Origin: Cohaesibacter gelatinilyticus
GTDB taxonomy: Bacteria > Pseudomonadota > Alphaproteobacteria > Rhizobiales > Cohaesibacteraceae
Direction of reading: 5' to 3'
Length of the DNA: 64,000 nt
Assembly (NCBI RefSeq): GCF_900215605.1
Contig: NZ_OBEL01000004.1
Location: 124,001 to 188,000, forward strand
Under the pieces are notes generated by a model. It was not told the DNA's origin and made no database searches. It saw only the letters and a program-made list of their open reading frames with translations. Within the stretch, counting starts at the first letter, position 1, and the number at the start of each line of letters is the position of its first letter. Positions 8,965 to 18,671 of the stretch are shown piece after piece. Made by a program: the position numbers and the translations under genes.

Positions 8965-11900
8965 ATGACAAGACCCGGCATCTGGCTGACCCGCACACTG
9001 ATAGCGGTTTTCGCAACCATTCTGATGCTCGTTTTGTGTCTTGTTTTGCTGCTGGGTACATCCTTTGGGCGCGATGTGACGTCCAAGCTGGTCAATTCCC
9101 TTGCCTCCAGTGATCATTTCAAAATTGAGCTAAGTGGATTTGATGGTGCTCTTGGTGAGATTGTACTCCAACGCCTGACACTGGCGGATGCGGAGGGCAT
9201 CTGGCTGGAAGCAAAGGATTTGAACGTTGATTATGCGTTTGGGGATTTGTTTTCTGCGCAGATTAGTTCCGAACAGATCAAATTGCAGCAGTTGAATATT
9301 CTGCGAAAACCTCTTCCCTCGCAAGAAACTGATCCCAGTGAACCGGGACCACTAGTTCCTGAAATTCCACTTCTTCGCGCCTCTATAAAAGATATCAGCA
9401 TAGAGCAAATTTCTCTCGGTAGAGACATTCTAGGCATCCGGGCTGAGCTGGCTTTGAAAGCCAATCTCGCACTTGATGATGCACCAATGATGATCAAGGG
9501 AGGGTTTGAAGTTCTACGTCGAGATGGTGCGGCGGGTACAATCAAGGGAAATTGGAATATTCGGCCGGATAAAGACGTTCGGCATCTCTCTTTTCAAATT
9601 AGCGAGCCGCGTGGGGGACTTGCAGCGCGGTTGCTGGATATTGCAGACCTCCCATCCCTTGATTTGTCTATTGAGGGTGACGGGCTTCCTTCTGATTGGG
9701 TCGGAACTCTGGCCCTGCAGTTGGATGGCAATGTTGCGGTTGAAGGTGAGACGAGGCTGGCGCTCGCTGATCAAGCTCAACGCATCCGTGCCTCGTTGGA
9801 TGGACAATTGGCGCCATTGGTACCGTCCTCTGTTCTGCCGCTGGTGGCGGGTAAAAGCGAACTTCGGCTCGATATCGCTCGAAACAACTCTGGTGTTATT
9901 GATGTGAAATTGGCGGAATTCTCATCCGCTCTTAGCCAATTGAGGATACGTGGTAGCATTGATCAGGCGCGTAATGTTGTTGATCTTACTTCGCTTTTCA
10001 TATTGGGAGAAGAAGGAACAGAGATTGCACTTGCTCTGGATGAAGCAGGGCAACCAGCCGTTAGCGCAGGTAGAATTTACCTGACAAGCCAACTGAGCGG
10101 AAAGCTCGATCATGCGGTGCTTTCCAGCCGGCTGGATATTGCTTCGCTACAACAGCAAACTCGCTCGCTGGGCCCTGTTCGCATTGATGTTCAGTCCAGT
10201 GGTTTGAATTTATCTGCTGGAACCGGTCCGCTAAATGTTGTTGTTCAGACCAGCAATGTCGAGACCGGTTCTCCAGCGCTGAATGCCATGCTTGGCTCCA
10301 CACCGAGTTTGACATCCAATCTGGAATTGACTGGTGGCGGTGCGATGACTTTGGAAAGTGTCGAACTTGCCGCGAAAACTCTGGGTGTCAATCTTGCAGG
10401 TAATATCGGCCCGCAACAACTCGCTCTTGATGGCAAGGTTCTTTTGTCAAAGCTGGAGCTTATTGATCCGGCTTTATCGGGTGATTTACTCACTACGCTC
10501 AAGTTCGAAGGAACACCTGCAAAACCAACTCTATCGCTGGACTTGGCTGGCAGGGCATTGAGTGTTGCCCGGATCCCTCTTGAGGATTTGCGCGGCGTGG
10601 TAGAGGCTGATGCCGAGCAAAATGCGCGTGTTCGCTTATCTGCAAATTATGGCGAGGCTCCGTTGAATATTCAACTGGATGCATCTCGTGATGAAAGTGG
10701 CAGTCGTAGGCTCGAGAATATCTCCATTCTTGCACCTGGGAGTGAAATCAAGGGAGCCATCCTGATAAAAGATAATGGATTGGCGACAGGGGATTTGGTG
10801 TTGAATTTTGCCGACCTTGGCAGATTGGGGCCTTTGCTATTACAGCCCGATCTGTCGGGCTCACTGACCGGTAATTTGCAATTGGCAGAGAGCAATCAGG
10901 CGCAGACCATCAAGTTGAAGGTGCGTTCCGATCGATTGACAATGGGCCTTAATCGCATAACCAACCTTTCGCTGGATGCTGATGTAACGGATCCCGCCAA
11001 CCGGGCCAATGTCACGGCCAATCTAACGGTCGGTCAGTTGATTGCTGGAGGTGAAAGTGTCAAGAATTTGGCTTTTCGTGTCAATGGTCAGGAGGGCGTG
11101 TTACCATTCCAACTGAGCGGGCACATGTCGGGCAAGCCATTGCGGGCGTCCGGCACCGTGCGACAAACTCCGACAGCGACCAATATCGAGCTTGCGCAAT
11201 TTGCTGCAAACTGGCGCGGGGTTGCGGCCTCGTTGGTTCAGTCGACAACGGTCCGGTTGCAAAATGGTCAAACTATCCTGACCGACTTCATCACCTCCAT
11301 CGATGGTGGGAGAGTAGGAATCTCCGGTAGTGTCGGTGAGCAATTGGCACTCGATGTGAGTGTCTCCAATCTGCCACTTTCCATTGCCAACAAGTTGGCG
11401 CCAACCGGGCAAGCGGTACAAGGCAGGTTGGATGCATCTGCTCGTATTACTGGTCCATCAAGTGCTCCGAATATAGCCTGGAGTACAAGGATCAATTCTC
11501 TATCTGTCCTTGCTACCCGTCAGCAGGGTTTGCCCGCCTTGGGCATCGAAGCCAACGGCACCTTGAGAGGCGAAAAACTCTCTTTGCAAAGCCGTACCAG
11601 CGGCGGTGGACTAGATCTCAATGTTTCTGGTGATGTCAATCTTGATGGCCCAAGGCTCAATTTGGCGGCCAAAGGCAGGCTTCCATTCACATTGGCAGCC
11701 AAGACGCTAGCTGAATCCGGATTGCAATTGAGTGGTAGCGCAAATTTGGATGCACGCATCACAGGTCTTGCCGGTAAGCCGGATATTTCGGGCTCCATTG
11801 TCACCAAAGGGGCACGCTTTGCGGAGATTTCTTCAGGCCTTGTTATTCGAAATCTTGGTGGAACAATTCGTCTGGCGCGGCAAACTGCGACACTGGAGAA

Positions 11901-12966
11901 TATTCGCGGTAATATCGGCAAGGATGGTGTGCTCTCCATCAAAGGCTCCATCGGAATTGATGCGGAACAGGGACTGCCGGTTGATATCAAGCTTGGCATT
12001 TCGAATGGTACATTCAATCACGAGGATATCCTGACCACGAGCTTTGGAGCAGATATGGCACTGTCAGGTCAGCTGGCTGGCCGTTCGAAAGTTTCTGGTA
12101 TCGTCAATCTGTCCCGCACGGATATTTCCATCCCGGAAAGCCTTCCCGGTTCTGTCTCACCTGTCTCGGTAAAACACAAGAATGCCCAAGGCAGGATTGC
12201 CAAGCAAGCCGAGGATTTCCAGCCCAAATCCGATGCGAACAAAGGATCGGGTGCTGGTCCTTCCATGACATTGGATCTGACCATTGCATCCCCCCGTCGC
12301 ATATATCTACGTGGACGCGGCATTGATGCCGAATTGGGCGGCACTATTCAAATTCGTGGCACCACTTCTGCTCCACATCCGGTTGGGTCCGTATCGCTAT
12401 TGCGTGGACGTATGGATGTTCTTACCAAACGCTTTGACTTCGATCGCGGTTCTGTCGCCTTTTCCGGCACACTCGATCCGGCGCTTGATTTCAGCGCCAG
12501 CATGTCTGATAGCTCTGCCACCTATACAGTGGGTGTTGGGGGATATGCATCTGCGCCGGAAATCATTCTTTCCTCCTCGCCGGATCTGCCGCAGGATGAA
12601 ATCCTTGCCAAGATGTTCTTTGGCAAGGAATTGGCCAATCTGTCACCCGTGCAAATCGCACAACTTGCCAATGCCGTCGCCACCTTGAGCGGTGTGAATT
12701 CCGGTCCCGGTGTTCTTGATAGGCTTCGCAATTTGGCAGGTATTGACAACATCGATGTGAAGTCGGACGAAAATGGCGGTGGAACAAAGGTAGGTGTCGG
12801 ACGTTATCTGAATGATCGGACCTATGTGAATGTTGAAAAGGGTAGCAGTGCGCAAGATGGTAAGGTGACCATTGATCTTGGTATTACCGATAGCTGGAAG
12901 GCGCGTGGTGAAGCGGGTCAGGATGGGAGAACCAAGGCTGGGATTTTCTTCGAAAAAGACTATTGA
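8965..12966 (+). CDS. tamB: TamB, inner-membrane-anchored translocation and assembly module protein
   Basis: 1333 residues, within the usual range for alphaproteobacterial TamB (DUF490). An N-terminal signal anchor (TLIAVFATILMLVLCLVLLLG) precedes a very long repetitive beta-rich periplasmic region, as in AsmA/TamB bridge proteins. The C-terminal DUF490 block includes RIYLRGRGIDAELGGTIQIRG, PSPDLPQDEILAKMFFGK-like sequence and a final FEKDY. It partners with TamA and probably forms a hydrophobic groove across the periplasm for protein or phospholipid transfer. Only 328 bases separate it from tamA, mostly the inverted-repeat element, so it may need its own promoter or read-through. Confidence 0.9.
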   Translation: MTRPGIWLTRTLIAVFATILMLVLCLVLLLGTSFGRDVTSKLVNSLASSDHFKIELSGFDGALGEIVLQRLTLADAEGIWLEAKDLNVDYAFGDLFSAQISSEQIKLQQLNILRKPLPSQETDPSEPGPLVPEIPLLRASIKDISIEQISLGRDILGIRAELALKANLALDDAPMMIKGGFEVLRRDGAAGTIKGNWNIRPDKDVRHLSFQISEPRGGLAARLLDIADLPSLDLSIEGDGLPSDWVGTLALQLDGNVAVEGETRLALADQAQRIRASLDGQLAPLVPSSVLPLVAGKSELRLDIARNNSGVIDVKLAEFSSALSQLRIRGSIDQARNVVDLTSLFILGEEGTEIALALDEAGQPAVSAGRIYLTSQLSGKLDHAVLSSRLDIASLQQQTRSLGPVRIDVQSSGLNLSAGTGPLNVVVQTSNVETGSPALNAMLGSTPSLTSNLELTGGGAMTLESVELAAKTLGVNLAGNIGPQQLALDGKVLLSKLELIDPALSGDLLTTLKFEGTPAKPTLSLDLAGRALSVARIPLEDLRGVVEADAEQNARVRLSANYGEAPLNIQLDASRDESGSRRLENISILAPGSEIKGAILIKDNGLATGDLVLNFADLGRLGPLLLQPDLSGSLTGNLQLAESNQAQTIKLKVRSDRLTMGLNRITNLSLDADVTDPANRANVTANLTVGQLIAGGESVKNLAFRVNGQEGVLPFQLSGHMSGKPLRASGTVRQTPTATNIELAQFAANWRGVAASLVQSTTVRLQNGQTILTDFITSIDGGRVGISGSVGEQLALDVSVSNLPLSIANKLAPTGQAVQGRLDASARITGPSSAPNIAWSTRINSLSVLATRQQGLPALGIEANGTLRGEKLSLQSRTSGGGLDLNVSGDVNLDGPRLNLAAKGRLPFTLAAKTLAESGLQLSGSANLDARITGLAGKPDISGSIVTKGARFAEISSGLVIRNLGGTIRLARQTATLENIRGNIGKDGVLSIKGSIGIDAEQGLPVDIKLGISNGTFNHEDILTTSFGADMALSGQLAGRSKVSGIVNLSRTDISIPESLPGSVSPVSVKHKNAQGRIAKQAEDFQPKSDANKGSGAGPSMTLDLTIASPRRIYLRGRGIDAELGGTIQIRGTTSAPHPVGSVSLLRGRMDVLTKRFDFDRGSVAFSGTLDPALDFSASMSDSSATYTVGVGGYASAPEIILSSSPDLPQDEILAKMFFGKELANLSPVQIAQLANAVATLSGVNSGPGVLDRLRNLAGIDNIDVKSDENGGGTKVGVGRYLNDRTYVNVEKGSSAQDGKVTIDLGITDSWKARGEAGQDGRTKAGIFFEKDY

Positions 12967-13151
12967 AGTTGGTTGTCAACACTGTATGACCAAAAGATGT
13001 ACAAAAAACTCAGGAATTATGATAGGGCTGCTTTGTCGGCTCTGGCTGGCATCTTTGTTTTTAAAAGCAAAATGGAAGAGATCAAGCCGAACATCCTGCA
13101 TTGGATAGCGTTTCTCGGCTTTTCTCCAAAAGTAAAAGAACGGTCCAGCCA

Positions 13152-14210
13152 ATGCTCACTCTTGATCCGATTATCTTCAAGCTCGAAAGCCAGATCCCCT
13201 ATGTTTCACCTGATCAGGCTATTGCGTTGTTCGATGCCGAAGCAAAGGAGCATAATCTTGTTTTGGCTCCTTTGGGAAAAGATCAATACCGGATCGAGAC
13301 ACCGATGGGCATGATTGATTTGCTCACCCATGACGACGCAGTACGGCTCAAAATTTCCTCACCCAATAAGGAAGCGCTTTATCTGCTGAAAGAGGGCGTG
13401 GATGATCATATTGGCCATAGCACCAATCACTCACAGGAGCCGCTTCAATGGCGTGGCGATCTGCCTGCAGGAGAGACACCGCCAAATTTTCGTGAAGTGA
13501 GTGTGACCTCTACTCAGCCGATTGGTCGGACCTTTGTGCGGGTGACCGTGCGAGGCAAAGGGATTGAACGCTTCTTCGATACCGGCATGCATTTCCGTCT
13601 TGTGTTCCCCAAGCAGGCTGGCTCCGTCCCTGTGTGGCCCTATTTGGATGAGGCAGGTCGTACCGTCTGGCCAAAGGGAGAGCAGGAATTGATGCGTCCA
13701 GTTTATACCGTTCGCAAGATCGATAAAGAGATACCGGCCTTTGATTTTGATGTTTTCCTGCACGAAGGTGGCCCAACCGCAGACTGGGCAAGCCAAGCCA
13801 AGGAAGGCGACAAGGTAGGTTTGATGGGTCCATCTGGTGGCTGGATTCCAGAGGCTGATAATATCTTGATCGCAGGGGACGAGACTGCCATTCCCGCCAT
13901 TTCGCGTATTCTGGAGACCATCCCGGTTTCGACAAAAGGCACTGTGTTTCTGAGCATTGAAAAAGAGGGTGACCAGATTCCAGTGACACATTCTCCCTCG
14001 ATTTCGGTCGAATGGGTCATTCGTGATGGGCGGTCCCATGAGTGTTTGCTGGATCAGGCGAAGAAGGCCGAATTACCCGAAGGCAAAGGAGCTTTTGTCT
14101 GGCTTGCCGCCAAGAAGAGTGTTGCGCGCAAGGCCAAGCATTATTTCCGCGATGAAAAGGGCTTCAATACCAAGAACAGCTATATCGCTGGCTATTGGGA
14201 AGAGGTTTGA
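13152..14210 (+). CDS. Siderophore-interacting protein (FAD-dependent ferric-siderophore reductase)
   Basis: 352 residues from the ATG at 13152; a TTG at 13101 would add 17 residues. The N-terminal ~90 residues resemble DUF2218. The FAD-binding domain begins near TQPIGRTFVRVTVRG, with the flavin motif RPVYTVRKID, followed by the NAD(P)H domain (LIAGDETAIPAISRILE) and a C-terminal YIAGYWEE. This SIP/ViuB architecture releases iron from imported ferric siderophores in the cytoplasm. No siderophore transporter is in the window. Confidence 0.87.
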   Translation: MLTLDPIIFKLESQIPYVSPDQAIALFDAEAKEHNLVLAPLGKDQYRIETPMGMIDLLTHDDAVRLKISSPNKEALYLLKEGVDDHIGHSTNHSQEPLQWRGDLPAGETPPNFREVSVTSTQPIGRTFVRVTVRGKGIERFFDTGMHFRLVFPKQAGSVPVWPYLDEAGRTVWPKGEQELMRPVYTVRKIDKEIPAFDFDVFLHEGGPTADWASQAKEGDKVGLMGPSGGWIPEADNILIAGDETAIPAISRILETIPVSTKGTVFLSIEKEGDQIPVTHSPSISVEWVIRDGRSHECLLDQAKKAELPEGKGAFVWLAAKKSVARKAKHYFRDEKGFNTKNSYIAGYWEEV

Positions 14211-14220
14211 GTATTCGATT

Positions 14221-14250
14221 GACCTCCGCTTTTTGGTGGAGGTCTTTGTC
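14221..14250. terminator. Bidirectional terminator between the siderophore-interacting protein and LysR genes
   Basis: GACCTCC (14221-14227) and GGAGGTC (14238-14244) form a stem around a T-rich loop, followed by TTTGTCTTT. It lies between two convergent stop codons. Confidence 0.7.
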
Positions 14251-14251
14251 T

Positions 14252-15133
14252 TTATGTGGCTTCCCCTGCCAACAGGCTCTGGATCCAGTCACGAAAGAGC
14301 GGGATGGATCGGCGTTGCTCATGGCTTTCCGGATAGACGAGATAATAGTTGCGCATACCGGCAACTGAATGATCCAAGACTTGGGTAACGCGTCCGCTTG
14401 CCAGATCATTTTTCAGCAATTGTGGATCCATCAGTGCGATACCCGCGCCCATGAGACAGGCCTCCAATATTTGCGAATTGTTTTGAAATTCCAGCCGGGC
14501 AGAGGAGGGGGTGAATTCATGCCCCAGTTTAGCGAACCATTCCGGCCATTCACTTGGTACTTGAGAGTTATAGAGCAGGCTCGCCTTTTGCAGATCTTGT
14601 AAGGACGATATCTGATCGGCAACGGAAGGCAGAGCCACGGCGATCAATTGCTCCTCCATCAGGAGATGCTGATGCATACCTTCCCAGGAGCCGCCACCAC
14701 GACGGATGACGAGATCAAGGTCTTCCAGATCAAAGTCTGATTTCTGCGTGCTAGTCTGGATTGCCAATTCCCAGCCGGGATGCTGAATCTGAAAGGTCTC
14801 GAGCTTTGGCATCAGCCAACGGGTGGCGAAAAAGGGAACCACGGACATGCGGATTTGCCGGTCTCGCATCGGGTCCATGATCGAGTTTGTCGCTTGAACA
14901 AGGATCTGGATTCCTTGCTGTACATTGTTGAAGTAATACTCACCTTTTTGCGTCAAAATCACCCTCCGCCCTGTGCGGCCAAACAGTTTCACGCCAAGAA
15001 TGTCTTCCAGTTGTCTTATCTGATGTGACACCGCAGAAGCACTAATATGTAGCTCTTCCGCTGCTTTTTGGAAACTTTCATGGCGAGCAGCAGCTTCAAA
15101 AGTGCGTAAAACGTTGAGAGATGGAAAGGCCAT
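14252..15133 (-). CDS. LysR-family transcriptional regulator (GcvA-like)
   Basis: 293 residues. The N-terminal winged HTH carries ESFQKAAEELHISASAVSHQIRQLEDILGVKLF, split across the helix-turn-helix; the 'SAVSHQIRQLE' recognition helix is typical of GcvA-type LysR proteins. A periplasmic-binding-like effector domain follows. It is divergent from the aldehyde dehydrogenase at 15378 and is the obvious candidate to control it. A dyad ATGA-N8-TCAT at 15161-15176, just upstream of its start, could be its operator (weak evidence). Confidence 0.85.
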   Translation of the reverse strand: MAFPSLNVLRTFEAAARHESFQKAAEELHISASAVSHQIRQLEDILGVKLFGRTGRRVILTQKGEYYFNNVQQGIQILVQATNSIMDPMRDRQIRMSVVPFFATRWLMPKLETFQIQHPGWELAIQTSTQKSDFDLEDLDLVIRRGGGSWEGMHQHLLMEEQLIAVALPSVADQISSLQDLQKASLLYNSQVPSEWPEWFAKLGHEFTPSSARLEFQNNSQILEACLMGAGIALMDPQLLKNDLASGRVTQVLDHSVAGMRNYYLVYPESHEQRRSIPLFRDWIQSLLAGEAT

Positions 15134-15317
15134 GGCAGGTTCCGTGATTGAACTCTATTAATGAGTATTTATTCATCTATAGGCATGAATTCCTCTTTTG
15201 TCACTATTGAACAGGATTTCTATGATGGGGCAACTTTCAAACTACCCTTCCAATCCATGTTAAAGCCTTATTGAATGATAATCGGACCATACGAAAGGCT
15301 TTAACACTTTATTTCGA

Positions 15318-15364
15318 AGCGAATTCTTATCCGAAAAGTGCTTCAACTTTTCGGGAACGCGCTT
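15318..15364. repeat. REP-like palindromic repeat
   Basis: CCGAAAAGT (15331-15339) and ACTTTTCGG (15346-15354) form a perfect 9-bp stem within GAATTCTTATCCGAAAAGT...TTTTCGGGAACGCGC. Short palindromes of this form are dispersed in Rhizobiales genomes, from memory. It lies between the LysR/aldehyde dehydrogenase promoter region and the dehydrogenase start, so it would be in the mRNA leader. Confidence 0.5.
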
Positions 15365-15377
15365 TAAGTCAGATAGG

Positions 15378-16979
15378 ATGATGAATATGAGTCTTACCGG
15401 CAAGCAACTGATCAATGGAGCTTGGAAAAGCGACGCCGAAGATGGTGCATTTGCGGCACTGAACCCGGCAACCAACGAGAAACTGCCAACCGAGTTTCAA
15501 AATGCAAATCTGGATGAAGTGAACGAGGCAGTGGCTGCTGCTGATGCGGCATTCCCGATTTTCTCCACCTTGACTGCAGAAGAACGTGCGTCTTTCCTCG
15601 ATGAGATCGCCTCTCAGATGGAAGCGGCAGCTGACGTTATCGTTGAGCGCGGCATGGCTGAAACCGGTCTTCCAGAAATGCGTTTGCGTGGTGAGCTGGG
15701 CCGTACCACCGGTCAGCTGCGTCAATTCTCCAACGTGTTGCGCCGTGGCGACTGGAAGCGTGCTGTTATTGATACCGCTATCCCGGATCGCCAGCCTGTA
15801 CCAAAACCAGACATTCGATTGACCCAGATCGCTCTTGGTCCTGTTGTGGTTTTTGCGGCTTCCAACTTCCCATTGGCATTCTCCACCGCTGGTGGTGATA
15901 CGGCTTCAGCTCTGGCAGCTGGTTGCCCGGTTATCGTCAAAGCCCACTCCGCTCATCCTGGTACGTCCGAGTTGGTTGCTAAGTGTATCAAAAAAGCCAT
16001 CGAAAAATCCGGTGTGCCCGCTGGTACCTTTGGCCTTATCCATGGTCCAGGCCAGACGGTTGGTGCAGCTTTGGTACAGCATCAGGACATCAAGGCAGGT
16101 GGCTTTACCGGTTCTGTTGGTGGCGGTCGTGCGCTGTTCAACCTCGCAAGCCAGCGTCCTGAGCCAATTCCTTTCTTTGGTGAACTGGGTTCTACCAACC
16201 CTGTTTTCCTGCTGGACAAAGCCCTTAACGAGAAAGCGGAAGGCATTGCAGAAGCGTTCGTTGGTGCGATGGTGCTTGGCGCAGGTCAGTTCTGCACCAA
16301 TCCTGGTATTCTGGTGGTCAAAGACGGCAAAGATACCGATGCATTCCTTGGTAAGGCTGCCGAAGGCATTGCCGCGCAGCAGGCACAATGCATGCTGACA
16401 CCGGGCATTAGCAGCTCTTTCAATGATGGCAATAAAAAGCGTCAGGCTTCCAATGGCGTTAGCGTCAAGGCTTTCGGTCCTGAGACTGACGGCAACAATG
16501 CCCAGCCGGTTTTGATGGTGGTTTCAGCTAGTGATTATCTGGCTGATGAAGAGTTGCAGGAAGAGATCTTTGGTCCATCCACGCTCGCGATTGTCTGCGG
16601 ATCTGACGAAGAAATGTTGCAGATTGCTGCCAGCTTCCACGGTCACCTGACCAGCTCCATTTTTGCTGAAAGCGGTGATCTGGTGATGAGCCAGCGCCTG
16701 TCTGCAGTGATACAGAACAAAGTTGGTCGTTTGATCTTCAACGGTTACGGCACTGGCGTGGAAGTGTGTGCTGGCATGTCTCATGGCGGCCCATATCCTT
16801 CAAGCACCAATGTGCAGTCCACTTCCGTTGGTGAGCGTGCCATTGATCGTTTCGTGCGTCCGCTCTGCTACCAGAACACCCCGCAGGAATTGCTGCCACT
16901 TGAACTGAAAGATGAAAATCCGCTGGGTATTCCACGTCTGGTCAATGGTGCCTGGACCACTGATCCGGTTTCTGCTTAA
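15378..16979 (+). CDS. Aldehyde dehydrogenase, alpha-ketoglutaric semialdehyde dehydrogenase type
   Basis: 533 residues; an ATG at 15387 (after AGG at 15375) is an alternative start. The ALDH fold is clear: VFAASNFPLAFSTAGGDTASA at the cofactor region, catalytic Glu in FFGELGSTNPV and nucleophile Cys in AGQFCTNPG. The long C-terminal part and the sequence around 'KAHSAHPGTSELVA' fit the KGSADH subgroup, which oxidises 2-oxoglutarate semialdehyde to 2-oxoglutarate, the last step of arabinose, glucarate or hydroxyproline oxidation. The LysR gene upstream is divergent. No other gene of such a pathway is adjacent, so the substrate remains inferred. Confidence 0.85.
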   Translation: MMNMSLTGKQLINGAWKSDAEDGAFAALNPATNEKLPTEFQNANLDEVNEAVAAADAAFPIFSTLTAEERASFLDEIASQMEAAADVIVERGMAETGLPEMRLRGELGRTTGQLRQFSNVLRRGDWKRAVIDTAIPDRQPVPKPDIRLTQIALGPVVVFAASNFPLAFSTAGGDTASALAAGCPVIVKAHSAHPGTSELVAKCIKKAIEKSGVPAGTFGLIHGPGQTVGAALVQHQDIKAGGFTGSVGGGRALFNLASQRPEPIPFFGELGSTNPVFLLDKALNEKAEGIAEAFVGAMVLGAGQFCTNPGILVVKDGKDTDAFLGKAAEGIAAQQAQCMLTPGISSSFNDGNKKRQASNGVSVKAFGPETDGNNAQPVLMVVSASDYLADEELQEEIFGPSTLAIVCGSDEEMLQIAASFHGHLTSSIFAESGDLVMSQRLSAVIQNKVGRLIFNGYGTGVEVCAGMSHGGPYPSSTNVQSTSVGERAIDRFVRPLCYQNTPQELLPLELKDENPLGIPRLVNGAWTTDPVSA

Positions 16980-16999
16980 GGCATATCCCAAAAATAAAA

Positions 17000-17017
17000 C
17001 GCTTTTGATCAAAAGCG
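17000..17017. repeat. Perfect 18-bp palindrome downstream of the aldehyde dehydrogenase
   Basis: CGCTTTTGATCAAAAGCG is a perfect palindrome 20 bases after the stop codon, followed by CTTTATT. It could be a first weak terminator for the dehydrogenase. Confidence 0.5.
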
Positions 17018-17034
17018 CTTTATTGCAACGATTT

Positions 17035-17082
17035 AAGGCCCTTCTAATGATTTTTTGATCATTGGAAGGGCTTTGTCTTTTC
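17035..17082. terminator. Rho-independent terminator, probably bidirectional
   Basis: GCCCTTCTAATGA (17038-17050) pairs with TCATTGGAAGGGC (17059-17071) over 13 bp with one G-U pair. AAG/CTTT flanks and T-rich sequence follow. It sits between the convergent aldehyde dehydrogenase and ABC ATPase genes. Confidence 0.78.
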
Positions 17083-17109
17083 AGGCTTGTTGGAAGAGGT
17101 TTTGCTCAA

Positions 17110-17844
17110 TCAATGCTTGCGCAAGACGCGGGCAAGGAAGTCTCTGGTGCGCTCTTCCTTGGGGTTGGAGAAGATTTGCTCCGGTATGCCTTGTTCCAAA
17201 ATGCGGCCTTTATCCAGGAAGCAAACACGGTCGGCGACATCCCTTGCAAAGGCCATTTCGTGGGTTGCGAGGACCATGGTCATACCATCATCTTTAAGGG
17301 ACTTGAGCACTTCAAGGATTTCACCTACCAGCTCAGGATCAAGCGCCGATGTAATCTCATCAAACAGCATGATCTCGGGATTCATCGCAAGAGCACGAAC
17401 AATCGCAACCCGCTGCTGCTGTCCCCCGGACAATTGATCTGGATAATGCTGCATGCGATCCAAGAGGCCGAAGCGATTGAACAAAGCCTCGACTTGCGGG
17501 CGAAGTGCATCACGGGACTTTTTGAAAATCCGTCGTGGGGCCAGCATTACATTCTCCTCCGCTGTCATATGCGGGAAGAGATTATAGGATTGGAAGACAA
17601 TGCCTATCTTCTGGCGCACAGGTTGAGGATCAAGTGCAGGATCGCCAATTTCTGCGCCATCGAGCCAGATTTCGCCGTCATCAACGGGTTCGAGCAGGTT
17701 GATACAACGTAGCAATGTGGATTTGCCTGAGCCAGATGCGCCGATCAGGCAGATCATTTCCCCCTGATCCACATTGAGCGAAATACCATTCAAGATTTTA
17801 TTGGTCCCGAAGGCCTTATGCAGATTGATCAGTTTCAGCTTCAT
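17110..17844 (-). CDS. Polar amino-acid ABC transporter ATP-binding protein (GlnQ-type)
   Basis: 244 residues, the standard GlnQ/HisP length. Walker A is GASGSGKST, the signature [15 protein letters not shown], Walker [15 protein letters not shown], with the switch His in [15 protein letters not shown]. It energises the importer formed with the next two genes. Its start overlaps the permease stop by 4 bases, so the three are one operon transcribed leftward. Confidence 0.93.
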   Translation of the reverse strand: MKLKLINLHKAFGTNKILNGISLNVDQGEMICLIGASGSGKSTLLRCINLLEPVDDGEIWLDGAEIGDPALDPQPVRQKIGIVFQSYNLFPHMTAEENVMLAPRRIFKKSRDALRPQVEALFNRFGLLDRMQHYPDQLSGGQQQRVAIVRALAMNPEIMLFDEITSALDPELVGEILEVLKSLKDDGMTMVLATHEMAFARDVADRVCFLDKGRILEQGIPEQIFSNPKEERTRDFLARVLRKH

Positions 17845-18671
17845 GAACGGGCTCGGTTTTGCTTGGAAATCAGGTGATCTGCAAGGCGCGTGGCGGGAAT
17901 GGTCACAATGAGGAAAATCGCAGCTGCCACCACGTAAGGAGTGAAGTTGGCCAGCAGAGATTTGAACACACCGGCCTGCCGGAAGATTTCTACCGGTCCG
18001 ATGAAGGACAGCAGAGCCACATCCTTCTGTAGTGCGATCAAGATATTCATTTGTGCCGGAATTACCCGCCTTATGGCCTGTGGCAGCACGACAAACCGCA
18101 TGGAATCAGAAGGCGAAAGCCCTAAAGACAAAGCTGCGTTTCGCTGAGATTGATGGATTGACTCTATGCCTGCCCGGAAAATTTCCGCAACATAGGCCGC
18201 ATAGGTTACAACCAGCGCAACCGTACCCCACAGGTAGGGGGAGTTGAACGGTCTTTGTAGGCCAAGGCCGGGGATGCCAAAGCCAACCAAATAGACCACC
18301 AATACGACCGGCACACCGCGAAAGATATCCGTGTAAAGCGCGCCAAACATGCGCAAGGGATATAGGGCTGGGTTGCGTACATCTCTGGCCAGTGCAATGG
18401 CAAGGCCAAGAGCGGCAATCAGTGGTACCGACCAGGCAAAAATGGCGACATCCATCAAGAAGGCGCTGAGCAGTTTGGGAAAGGTTTTAACCATTACATC
18501 CCAATTGAAAAAGCTCTGTTTTACCTTCTCCCAGCCGGGGGCCATTGGAATGAGCGCCACCAGTGCCAGAAAGACTGCACTGGTGGAGATAGCTGCGAGA
18601 AAAATCGAGCGGCGTTTGAGCTTTTGTTCAAACACCTGACGACGGGTCAAACCCTTCGAATTTACCGACAT
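17841..18671 (-). CDS. Polar amino-acid ABC transporter permease (HisM/GlnP type)
   Basis: 276 residues with about five hydrophobic segments. The cytoplasmic EAA-like loop is [30 protein letters not shown], read in parts, with the usual 'LPQAxRR-xP'. There is a long N-terminal cytoplasmic stretch. A single permease gene is present, so the channel is presumably a homodimer. It overlaps both neighbours by 1-4 bases. Confidence 0.9.
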   Translation of the reverse strand: MSVNSKGLTRRQVFEQKLKRRSIFLAAISTSAVFLALVALIPMAPGWEKVKQSFFNWDVMVKTFPKLLSAFLMDVAIFAWSVPLIAALGLAIALARDVRNPALYPLRMFGALYTDIFRGVPVVLVVYLVGFGIPGLGLQRPFNSPYLWGTVALVVTYAAYVAEIFRAGIESIHQSQRNAALSLGLSPSDSMRFVVLPQAIRRVIPAQMNILIALQKDVALLSFIGPVEIFRQAGVFKSLLANFTPYVVAAAIFLIVTIPATRLADHLISKQNRARS

